Assembly: GCA_964592645.1 (NCBI GenBank)
Contig: CAZQFV010000013.1
Span: 37,558 to 101,557, forward strand
Source: CAZQFV01 sp964592645
GTDB lineage: Bacteria; Chloroflexota; Chloroflexia; DTKN01
DNA: 64,000 nucleotides
Direction of reading: 5' to 3'
Shown here: in pieces, positions 1 through 7,175 of the stretch
Layout of the letters: each line of letters opens with the position of its first letter
Numbering within the stretch: the stretch's first letter is position 1
Notes under the pieces: generated by a model
Databases searched by the model: none
What the model saw: the letters and a program-made list of their open reading frames with translations, nothing else
Told to the model about the DNA's origin: nothing
Translations under genes and position numbers: made by a program

Positions 1-609
1 CCGCCAGAAGGGAAACTCCTCGTTGATGCCGTCCAGGTTATAGACGCAGTCGGTGCTGTACAGCCGATCGTAGGCCTGCGGGCTGCCTCCCCAGTGGGTA
101 TAGACGGCCCGGTAAGGGCAGGCCCAGTCGATGTAGTAGAGGCGGGCGCTACGCACCGGCCCCAGCTTCTCCGTATCCACCTGTTCGAAGATGGCCATGA
201 AACGCTGGATCGAGTACTCGGCCGAGGCCTCGTAGATGATGCTGGCCTGGGACATGCCGTGCTGCTCCGAATCGGAGGGGATCATCACCGCCAGGATGGG
301 CAGGTCCAGCACGGCCGGATCGAGTGGGAGCCCGGTAAAGGGCGAGAGAACGGGCGTGGGGGTTGGGGTGGGCGTAGGGGTAGCCGTCGGCGTCGGCGTG
401 GCCGTGGGGGTAGCGGTCGGCAGCGGCGTAGCGGTCGGCGCGGATGTCGGCGTCGGCGGCGGACGAAAGATCGCCCCTGCCCCACCCGTCGTCCCCTGGA
501 GCACGCGGTAAGCCAGAAAAGGGATGGGGACGGTGGCCAGGACGATGAGGACGACCAGCGCCAGGAGCAGCGGGTCCCGGGACAGGTTGCGCTTGCGGGA
601 TTGCTCCAT
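1..609 (-). CDS. DUF3048 domain protein, 3' end outside the window
   Basis: The reading frame opens at an ATG at 609 with an AGGTGAG ribosome site and runs off the window edge after 203 codons. The N-terminus is short and basic, followed by one hydrophobic segment (about residues 13-40), then a Thr/Pro-rich linker (about 48-85). The rest resembles DUF3048 (YerB-like) proteins: it has PFTGLPLD, the block RFMAIFEQ and the sequence GPVRSARLYYIDWA, followed by HWGGSPQAY. This suggests a membrane-anchored protein facing the cell exterior. DUF3048 has no established biochemical function. It lies 11 bases after dnaN and is probably co-transcribed with it. The linker is the source of the low-complexity GT-rich stretch near 350-460. 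Confidence 0.8.
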   Translation of the reverse strand, partial: MEQSRKRNLSRDPLLLALVVLIVLATVPIPFLAYRVLQGTTGGAGAIFRPPPTPTSAPTATPLPTATPTATPTPTATPTPTPTPTPVLSPFTGLPLDPAVLDLPILAVMIPSDSEQHGMSQASIIYEASAEYSIQRFMAIFEQVDTEKLGPVRSARLYYIDWACPYRAVYTHWGGSPQAYDRLYSTDCVYNLDGINEEFPFWR

Positions 610-620
610 GCTTCACTCAC

Positions 621-1751
621 CTACAACTGCATCGGCATAATGACATGCACTTGGTCGGTGCGCCCTACCGGCTTGATGACACCGGGCCGGTCGGAGCCCT
701 GCAGCTCCAGGGCCACCTCGGGCGCGCCGAGGACGGACAGCGCCTCTGTGAGGTAGCGGGCGTTGAAGGCGATACGCCCGCCGGCCCCCTCGACCATCGT
801 ATCGACCTCGCCGACATTGCTGCCCACCTCGGCGGCGCTGGCGGTGACAATGACCTTGCCGGGGGCCTGCGTTCCGCCGGGCTGGATCTCCAGGCGGATG
901 ATGTTGGCGCCGTCGCGGGCAAAGAAAGAGGCGATCCGCACCGCCTTCAGGAACTCGGCGGTGGAGAGTGTAGCCCGCGTGCTATAGACCTGGGGGATGA
1001 TCGCCTCATAGTCCGGATAGCGCCCCTCCACCAGGTTCGCCACCAGGTCCACCCGGTCCGTGTGGAAAAGCACCTGGTTCAGGTTGGGCGTCAACACCAC
1101 CTGCACCGGTTCTTCCTGGTCTGCCAGGATGCGGCCCAACTCGGCCATCGCCCGCGCCGGCACGATGACGTTCAGCTCCCGCTCCGCCGGACGCGACATC
1201 TCCAGCGTGCGCAGCGCCAGCCGAAACCCGTCGGCCGCCACCAGGAGCAGGCCGTCGCGCCGAATCCGGGTATATACACCGGTCATCGCCGGCCGCGTGT
1301 CCTCCGTGCTGGCCGCAAAGACCACCTGCCCGATGGCCCCGCGCAGCAGCTCGGCATCGAGCAGCGCCGCCGGCTCGGCCCCCTCGATCGTCGGGATCGC
1401 CGGGAACTCCATCGGGTCGAGGCCCTTGATGTCGGCCTCGTAGCGCTGGCATTGCAGGTGCAAGGTGCGGGTGCGCGGGTCCAGCTCCATGTGCACCGGT
1501 TCGTTGCCCAAGCTGCCGACGAAATCGCCGAGCAGGCGCGCCGGCACGGCCACCCCGCCCTCGGCGTTGATTTGGCAGCCGATCCAACAGGTGATGCCCA
1601 ACGACAGGTCGGTCGCCGCCAGCTTGAGCCGGCCCTGGTCGGTCTCGATGAGCACCGTAGAGAGGGCCGGCAGGGTGCTGCGCGTGGCCACGGCGTGCGT
1701 GACCAGCCCCAGCCCGCGGCGCAGGTTCTCCTGCAAGCAGACAACGTTCAC
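621..1751 (-). CDS. dnaN: DNA polymerase III beta subunit (sliding clamp)
   Basis: This 376-residue protein is the ring-shaped clamp that tethers DNA polymerase III to its template. Sequence along the whole length fits the three-fold clamp: the N-terminal block ENLRRGLGLVTHAV and TLPALSTVLIET, the central VPARLLGDFVGSL, and the C-terminal domain with NARYLTEAL and the ending VHVIMPMQL. The length is normal for the family. The start is placed at a GTG at 1751 because GAGGAGGG lies six bases upstream; a longer frame begins at 1775 but has no comparable site. It is not beside dnaA here. A TATAAT box lies about 50 bases upstream. Confidence 0.97.
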   Translation of the reverse strand: MNVVCLQENLRRGLGLVTHAVATRSTLPALSTVLIETDQGRLKLAATDLSLGITCWIGCQINAEGGVAVPARLLGDFVGSLGNEPVHMELDPRTRTLHLQCQRYEADIKGLDPMEFPAIPTIEGAEPAALLDAELLRGAIGQVVFAASTEDTRPAMTGVYTRIRRDGLLLVAADGFRLALRTLEMSRPAERELNVIVPARAMAELGRILADQEEPVQVVLTPNLNQVLFHTDRVDLVANLVEGRYPDYEAIIPQVYSTRATLSTAEFLKAVRIASFFARDGANIIRLEIQPGGTQAPGKVIVTASAAEVGSNVGEVDTMVEGAGGRIAFNARYLTEALSVLGAPEVALELQGSDRPGVIKPVGRTDQVHVIMPMQL

Positions 1752-1802
1752 GGCAACCCTCCTCGCAATCTGCACACTCGGACCATACGGATGGCGTTTT
1801 CG

Positions 1803-1831
1803 ATTATACCACAGGCCCGCGTTTTTGGGAA
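1803..1831 (-). promoter_or_regulatory. Putative promoter of dnaN
   Basis: A TATAAT box (1803-1808) is preceded at 17 bases by TTCCCA (1826-1831), a weak -35. It points at dnaN. Confidence 0.5.
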
Positions 1832-1841
1832 GAGCAGCAGG

Positions 1842-3122
1842 TCAATGGGTCAATGCCGCCAGCAAGATCTCGCTCACCGTCTGGGCCAACGTCTCCGGAG
1901 CCACCGCCGTCGCCGGCAGCGCCGGCAGCGTCTCATCCAGCCCCTGCTCCAGGCGCGCCGCCACCTCGTCCCCCAGCCGCAACGCCTCCGGCCGGCCATC
2001 CCACTCCAGCGCCTGCCTCAGCATGCCCAGCGGCAGCAGCCGCCAGTAGGCGGCGAGCTCCAACCCGTCCAGCGCCTCGGCGACGGTCGCCAGCCGCTCC
2101 AGGCCGGCGCCGCTCTCCAGCCAGTTTGCCGTAGCCTGGTGAAAGAACGGCGTAACGCAGCGGTAAATCGTCAGGGCGCTGCGGTAAGGGTTGCCTTCCG
2201 TCAGGAAGCGAAAGGCCCGACGGTGCAGGGCCGACCAAGCGGCAAAGGCTTTGCGGGCGTCGGCCAGGGCCACCTGCTGCACCACGCGGTAGGGCAACAC
2301 CGAGGGGCCGGTATCGTCGATGCCGGCCACCGTGAAGAGCGGCAACTCGGGCACGACCGTCAACACCTGCCCGTAGCGCCGCGCATAGAGGTAGGCCGGG
2401 GCGCCGCAGGCCAACAGGCCGGCCGGATCGGGAATGGCCGGCCCGCGCAGCGCCGCAGCGATCTCCGCCAACTCCGGCAGCGCCTGCACCCCCGGCGCCA
2501 ACGCCCGCGCAAAAGGCAGCTCCGCCTCGCCGCGGTGCGTGGGCAGGCCACGCCTCTCCCAGGCCCTGGAAAGCTCCGCCGCCAGCGGCGCCGCCTCCGG
2601 CGAGAGGTAGGCATAGGCCCCGCCGAGCAAGGCGTTGTGCAGCGGAAACAACGCCTGCGGACGAAAGGCATCGATCAACGCCTGCAAGCCCCGCGTCTCC
2701 GGCAGCGGCCGATCCCACGGCCAGGCCGGGTCATCGGAGGGGAAGGCCCACTCCACCTGCTCCCCCTCCGGCGGGCGGAAGTGGCGGCGGGCATACTCTG
2801 CCAGGTCCGGCGAGCGCGCGAACCAGCCCTCGTTGCGCCGCGCCCCGTCGGGGTCCACGCAGGGCAGGAACAGCCAGGTGTCGCCCCGCCCCAGGTCCTC
2901 TTCCGCCAACAGCCGCCGCGCCAGGCGGCAGACCACCAACCCCCCCAACGGTTCGTCCGGCTGCGGGAAGGCATAGGCCAGGATGCGGCGCGGCCCATCG
3001 CCGACGCGCAGGGCATAGAGCGGCTCGCCGGCCCGGCTCGCGCCGTAGACGGAGAGCGCCGCGCGCCCGGGGTGGGCCTGGGCCAAGCGTCGGACCTCGG
3101 CCAGGAGGTCGTCCACGGACAT
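1842..3122 (-). CDS. M14 carboxypeptidase-like protein with a substituted zinc ligand
   Basis: This 426-residue protein resembles M14 zinc carboxypeptidases. It has the fold-typical block ILAYAFPQPDEPLGG, a DPDGARRNEGWF segment, and the later histidine in FPLHNALLGGAYAYL. In active M14 enzymes the first block carries HxxE, where His and Glu bind zinc; here the histidine position is Gln (QPDE). The protein may therefore be inactive or use a different site. No signal peptide is evident. The start at an ATG at 3122 begins MSVDDLLAEVRRL and fits the domain boundary. A TTG at 3224 would add 34 residues of low-quality sequence. Its operon partners are unclear; it is 117 bases downstream of the acyl-CoA dehydrogenase pair. 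Confidence 0.7.
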   Translation of the reverse strand: MSVDDLLAEVRRLAQAHPGRAALSVYGASRAGEPLYALRVGDGPRRILAYAFPQPDEPLGGLVVCRLARRLLAEEDLGRGDTWLFLPCVDPDGARRNEGWFARSPDLAEYARRHFRPPEGEQVEWAFPSDDPAWPWDRPLPETRGLQALIDAFRPQALFPLHNALLGGAYAYLSPEAAPLAAELSRAWERRGLPTHRGEAELPFARALAPGVQALPELAEIAAALRGPAIPDPAGLLACGAPAYLYARRYGQVLTVVPELPLFTVAGIDDTGPSVLPYRVVQQVALADARKAFAAWSALHRRAFRFLTEGNPYRSALTIYRCVTPFFHQATANWLESGAGLERLATVAEALDGLELAAYWRLLPLGMLRQALEWDGRPEALRLGDEVAARLEQGLDETLPALPATAVAPETLAQTVSEILLAALTH

Positions 3123-3239
3123 AAAGGCCGCAGCCGTTCCTTGCGCTGCGACACGGGCCTTCTTTCGGAGCCTCTTTTCTCCGGGCATCGTCTGCCGCCA
3201 CATGGCAGGGGAGAGACGCGGCAAGTAGCCAAGGCGCCC

Positions 3240-4376
3240 CTACAACCGCCGGGCGATCATCAGCCGCTGGATCTGGTTCGTCCCCTCATAGATCTGCAGC
3301 AGCTTGGCGTCGCGCATGTACTTTTCCACCGGGTAGTCGCGCATGTAGCCGTAGCCGCCCAGCACCTGCACGGCATCCGTGCTCACGCGCATGGCGGTGT
3401 CCGAGGCGTAGCACTTGGCCATGGCCGAGTAGCGCTCGGCATCGGGGTCGCCGCGCTCAAAAGCCCGGGCCGCCCGCCAGGTGATCAGGCGGGCCGTTTC
3501 CACCGCCATGGCCATGTCGGACAGCAGCAACTGCACTGCCTGGTGCGAGGCGATAGGGTGGCCGGACTGCACCCGCTGCCGGGCATAGTCGCGGGCGGAC
3601 TCGAAGGCGGCGCGGGCCAGGCCCACGCCGATCGCCGCCACACCCACACGGGCGCGGTTGAGCGTATCGACGGTGATGCGAAAGCCCTGGCCCTCGCGGC
3701 CCAAGAGGTTGCCTTCCGGCACGCGCACCCCCTCCAGGATCACCTCGCGCGTGTCCGAGGCCCGCTGCCCCATCTTGCGCTCCTTCTTGCCGATGGAGAG
3801 GCCGGGCAGGCCGGCCGGCACCACAAAGGCCGAGAGCCCCCGCGCCCCGCGACTCCGGTCGGTCGAGGCGATCACCACGTAGAGCGCGGCCAGGCCGCCG
3901 TTGGTGATAAAGGTCTTGACGCCGTCGAGGACGTACTCCCCCCCCTCGAGCCGCCCGGTCGTGCTGACGGCGGAAAAGTCCGAGCCCGCGCCCGGCTCCG
4001 TCAGGCAGAAGGCCGCCAGCCGGGGCCGGGCGCAAAAGGGCGCCAGGAAGCGGGCCTTTTGCTCGTCCGTGCCGTAAAGGATGATCGGCAGAAGGGCCAG
4101 GCCGTTGCCCAGCAGGCTGGTGGCGATGCCGGCGCAGGCCGCGCCCAGTTCCTCGGCGATCAGGCAGATGTCCAGGGTACTCAGGCCGGCCCCGCCATAC
4201 TCCTCGGGCACCTCCAGGTTCAAGAGGCCGGCGCGGTGGGCCCGCTCCAAAACCGGTATAGGAAACTCTTCCCGTTCGTCGCACTCCGCGGCGATCGGGG
4301 CGATCTCCTGGCGGGCAAAGCCGCGCGCCAGATCGCGGAATGCCCGTTGCTCCTCGGATAGCTCGAAATCGACCAT
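3240..4376 (-). CDS. Acyl-CoA dehydrogenase (second of a tandem pair)
   Basis: This 378-residue FAD-dependent enzyme introduces the alpha-beta double bond into acyl-CoA thioesters in beta-oxidation or branched-chain amino acid breakdown. The family order is complete: an N-terminal helical domain (FELSEEQRAFRDLARGFA), the FAD/acyl-CoA block CLTEPGAGSDFSA, the beta domain TFITNGGLAALYVV, and the C-terminal VLGGYGYMRDYPVEKYMRD. The catalytic Glu of the short-chain type is in LQIYEGTNQIQR. It starts one base after the stop of its paralogue and is surely co-transcribed. The preferred acyl chain cannot be told from sequence. No electron-transfer flavoprotein gene is in the window. Confidence 0.95.
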   Translation of the reverse strand: MVDFELSEEQRAFRDLARGFARQEIAPIAAECDEREEFPIPVLERAHRAGLLNLEVPEEYGGAGLSTLDICLIAEELGAACAGIATSLLGNGLALLPIILYGTDEQKARFLAPFCARPRLAAFCLTEPGAGSDFSAVSTTGRLEGGEYVLDGVKTFITNGGLAALYVVIASTDRSRGARGLSAFVVPAGLPGLSIGKKERKMGQRASDTREVILEGVRVPEGNLLGREGQGFRITVDTLNRARVGVAAIGVGLARAAFESARDYARQRVQSGHPIASHQAVQLLLSDMAMAVETARLITWRAARAFERGDPDAERYSAMAKCYASDTAMRVSTDAVQVLGGYGYMRDYPVEKYMRDAKLLQIYEGTNQIQRLMIARRL

Positions 4377-4377
4377 G

Positions 4378-5523
4378 TTAGCGCCCCTTGAGCAGGCTGC
4401 GGGCGATCACCAGTCGCTGGATCTCGTTCGTCCCTTCATAGATCTGCAGCAGCTTGGCGTCGCGCATCAGCTTCTCCACCGGCTGGTCGCGCATGTAGCC
4501 ATAGCCCCCAAAGAGCTGCACGGCATCGGTGGCCACACGCATGGCGGTGTCGGCGGCGAAACACTTGGCGATGGCCGACTCCTTGCTGTTGGGCAGCCCC
4601 TCGTCGGCCAACCAGGCCGCCTGCAACGCCAGCAGCCGCGAGGCCTCCACGCCCATAGCCATGTCGGCCAGCATGAACTGCAGCCCCTGCTGCTCGGCGA
4701 TGGGCCTGCCGAACTGGACGCGCCGCTGGACATATTCGGTCGCCAACTCCAGCGCGTGCCGGGCCAGCCCGGTAGCCAGGGCGGCCACGCCGGCCCGGGC
4801 AAAGTCCAGCGTCTTCAGGGCCACGGCAAAGCCGCGCCCCTCGCGCCCCAGCATGTACTCCTTGGGCACGCGCACGTCGGTGAAGGTGATCTCGGCGGTG
4901 TTGGAGGCGCGCTGCCCCATCTTGTCTTCGACCTTGGTAATGGCGATCCCCGGCAGGTCGGCGGGCACGATAAAGGCGGTCATGCTGCGGGTGCCGCGTT
5001 CGGGGTCGGTGAGGCCAAAGAGCGTGTACAGGGAGGAGATGGACCCGTTGGAGATGAAGCACTTTTGCCCGTTGATGACGTAGGAATCGCCGTCCGGCAG
5101 GATGCGCGTCTGGACGTTGCCGGCGTCGGAGCCGGCCTCGCGCTCGGTCAGGCAGAAGGCGGCCAGTTGGCGGCGCTCGCAGAGCGGCTTCAGGAAGGCC
5201 TGTTTCTGCTCCTCGGTGCCGAACAGGATCAGCGGGGTCGTGGCCAGGGTGTTGACCATGATGGTGGTGGCGATGCCGGCGCAGGCCGCGCCCAACTCCT
5301 CGGTGACGATGCAGTTGGCCAGCGCCCCTTGCCCCCCGCCGCCGTACTCCAGGGGGACCGACAGGTTGATCAGCCCCTCCTCGTAGGCCCGCTCGATGAT
5401 AAAGGCCGGGTGCTCGCCGCGGCGATCGTACTCCGCCGCCGCCGGGGCGATCACCTCGCGGGCAAAGCGCCGGGCGCGGGCCTGCAACTGCTCCAACTCG
5501 GGGGATAGATGAAACGAGATCAT
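4378..5523 (-). CDS. Acyl-CoA dehydrogenase (first of a tandem pair)
   Basis: This 381-residue protein has the same domain layout as the adjacent paralogue, with CLTEREAGSDAGNVQTR, KCFISNGSISSLY, LFGGYGYMRDQPVEKLMRD and the catalytic IYEGT near the C-terminus. The two are clearly homologous but well diverged, so they probably handle different acyl-CoAs or form a mixed complex. The ATG at 5523 has a strong GAGGAGGT site seven bases upstream. A good promoter lies just upstream, so transcription of the pair most likely begins here. Confidence 0.95.
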   Translation of the reverse strand: MISFHLSPELEQLQARARRFAREVIAPAAAEYDRRGEHPAFIIERAYEEGLINLSVPLEYGGGGQGALANCIVTEELGAACAGIATTIMVNTLATTPLILFGTEEQKQAFLKPLCERRQLAAFCLTEREAGSDAGNVQTRILPDGDSYVINGQKCFISNGSISSLYTLFGLTDPERGTRSMTAFIVPADLPGIAITKVEDKMGQRASNTAEITFTDVRVPKEYMLGREGRGFAVALKTLDFARAGVAALATGLARHALELATEYVQRRVQFGRPIAEQQGLQFMLADMAMGVEASRLLALQAAWLADEGLPNSKESAIAKCFAADTAMRVATDAVQLFGGYGYMRDQPVEKLMRDAKLLQIYEGTNEIQRLVIARSLLKGR

Positions 5524-5554
5524 GATCTACCTCCTCGGTCGCTAGGATGGGCGG

Positions 5555-5583
5555 ATTATAGCATAGAGGTAGCGGGATGGCAA
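5555..5583 (-). promoter_or_regulatory. Putative promoter of the acyl-CoA dehydrogenase pair
   Basis: TTGCCA (5578-5583), a 17-base spacer and TATAAT (5555-5560) lie 32 bases upstream of the start codon. Confidence 0.6.
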
Positions 5584-5719
5584 GGGGACAAATGTCCCCC
5601 AGGGTAGGTGGGGCTCCCCAGATGACTTGCCTTTGCTTCGTCTGGGCGGCTCGATCGGTTCATCCGAGCGGCTCGCACAGACCGTCCGAGCCGCACATCC
5701 TGGTCTTTGGACATCGCGT

Positions 5720-5748
5720 TTGACACGCGCGGTACCCCGTGCTAGGAT
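5720..5748 (+). promoter_or_regulatory. Putative promoter of the M23 lipoprotein gene
   Basis: TTGACA (5720-5725), a 17-base spacer and TAGGAT (5743-5748) lie 19 bases before the ATG. Confidence 0.7.
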
Positions 5749-5767
5749 AGGCGGATGGAGGTTCAAC

Positions 5768-6835
5768 ATGCACGCTCCTGGAATAAGCACCGTCCGCCAC
5801 ACCTCCCACCCACGAGGAACACCCCGCCGGACGAGCTTCGCCTTGCTCGCCTTCCTGGGCACCCTGCTGCTCGCCGCCTGCGCCCCGCCGGCCGGCCCCA
5901 CGCTTCCCCTCCCCACGCCGGCGCCCACCTTCACCCCGGCACCCACGGCGACAGCCACGCCGCTCCCCACATCCACCCCCACCCCGCCGCCGACGGCTAC
6001 CCCAACACCCACCGCCACCCCCACCCCCACGCCGCCGCCGCTGGCCGCCACCCTGGAGGTGGAGCCCAACCAGGTCCTGCCGGGCAATACCCTGCTGGTC
6101 CGCCTCGCCGGCACCGTGCCGGCCTCGGCCACCGCCACCCTCGGCGGCAGCGCGCTGCCCCTCTTCCCCCTGGACGAGACCCATCTCGCGGCCATCGTCG
6201 GCATCTCCATCTGGTCCGAGCCGGGACCGCGGACACTCGCCGTCGCGCTGCGCGACGGGCTGGGCCGCACCGCCGCGCTCAGCACCACCATCCTGATCCT
6301 GCCGGCCGACTACCCGATCGACTACGTCGACCTGCCCCCCGACGTCCAGGAACTGCTCGATCCGGATGTGGCGGCCCAGGAATGGGAGCGCGTGCGCCCG
6401 TTCCTCGAAGAGGTCACCCCGGAACGGCTCTGGGAGGGGGGCTTTATCAGCCCCACACTGGGCTGGATCACCTCGCGCTACGGGGGCATGCGCTCCTACA
6501 ACGGCGCGCCCCCCAGCAGCGCCCACACCGGCCTGGACATCGGCAACTACGAGGGCACCCCCATCGTCGCCCCGGCGGCCGGCCGCGTCGTCCTGGCCGA
6601 GACGCTCATCCTGCGCGGCAACTGCGTCATCATCGACCACGGCTGGGGCGTCCACACCTCCTACTTTCACCTCTCGGCCCTGTCGGTCCAGGCCGGCGAT
6701 CTGGTCGCCCAGGGCCAGCCCATCGGCAAGATGGGCTCAACCGGCATGGCCACCGGCTCGCACTTGCACTGGGAAGTCCGGGTAGGGATGATCACCGTGG
6801 ATCCCGAGGAATGGCTGCGGAGAGCGTTCCCGTGA
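5768..6835 (+). CDS. M23 family peptidase-like lipoprotein
   Basis: This 355-residue exported protein begins with a lipoprotein signal ending in LLLAAC (Cys38), followed by a Pro/Thr-rich linker to about residue 105. A beta-rich region follows. The C-terminal domain is an LytM/M23 metallopeptidase. The zinc-ligand motifs are HTGLDIG and HLHWEV, with GWGVHTSYFHLS between them. It probably cuts peptidoglycan cross-links or interpeptide bonds, tethered to the membrane with the linker spanning the wall. The start at 5768 is chosen because GGAGG lies eight bases upstream and the signal peptide then has normal length. The last 44 bases overlap the end of the convergent gene on the other strand. Confidence 0.9.
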   Translation: MHAPGISTVRHTSHPRGTPRRTSFALLAFLGTLLLAACAPPAGPTLPLPTPAPTFTPAPTATATPLPTSTPTPPPTATPTPTATPTPTPPPLAATLEVEPNQVLPGNTLLVRLAGTVPASATATLGGSALPLFPLDETHLAAIVGISIWSEPGPRTLAVALRDGLGRTAALSTTILILPADYPIDYVDLPPDVQELLDPDVAAQEWERVRPFLEEVTPERLWEGGFISPTLGWITSRYGGMRSYNGAPPSSAHTGLDIGNYEGTPIVAPAAGRVVLAETLILRGNCVIIDHGWGVHTSYFHLSALSVQAGDLVAQGQPIGKMGSTGMATGSHLHWEVRVGMITVDPEEWLRRAFP

Positions 6836-7175
6836 GAGCGGGAACCGCCACGAGCCGCTCCCGGCGCTTCCAGACGATCCACCCCAGGTAGGGCAAGCCC
6901 AGGAAGAAGAGGCTCAAAAGAAAGAGGTTGTTCATCCACCCCTGGAATGACCGGTCTAGCTCCCCCGTCGTGGCGGTTCGCACGTTGATGACAAAGGCGA
7001 TGATCAGCCGGGCCGCCCCGAAGCAGAGCGGGACCCGCGCCCGCCGGGGAATGCGCCGGTCCTCGCCGTTGGCGAACCCCGACATCAGTCCGAACACGTT
7101 GTAGGCCGCCACGACGACAAAGAGCAGGGGAGGGGGCACAAAACCGACGCTCTCCACAGCATAGGCCAGCGGCAT
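6792..7175 (-). CDS. Small membrane protein, unknown function
   Basis: This 127-residue frame is not a family I recognise. It has about three hydrophobic segments: one near residues 10-35 (PPPLLFVVVAAYNVFG), one near 50-66 (ARLIIAFVINV) and one near 83-104 (NLFLLSLFFLGLPYLGWIV). A basic tail follows. It starts within the last 91 bases of the upstream subtilase gene in another frame, and its end overlaps the convergent M23 gene by 44 bases. An alternative is that a frameshift split it from the subtilase and it is really a C-terminal membrane part of that protein. I consider a separate gene slightly more likely because the subtilase fold is already complete. Confidence 0.5.
   Translation of the reverse strand: MPLAYAVESVGFVPPPLLFVVVAAYNVFGLMSGFANGEDRRIPRRARVPLCFGAARLIIAFVINVRTATTGELDRSFQGWMNNLFLLSLFFLGLPYLGWIVWKRRERLVAVPALTGTLSAAIPRDPR

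Noticed and set aside
350..460. GT-rich tandem-looking repeat
   Set aside because: It encodes the Thr/Pro linker of the DUF3048 protein on the other strand.
645..4361. Very long plus-strand open frame of 1238 codons
   Set aside because: It is an antisense shadow of dnaN, the M14-like gene and an acyl-CoA dehydrogenase, produced by high-GC codon bias; its sequence is low-complexity with no family.
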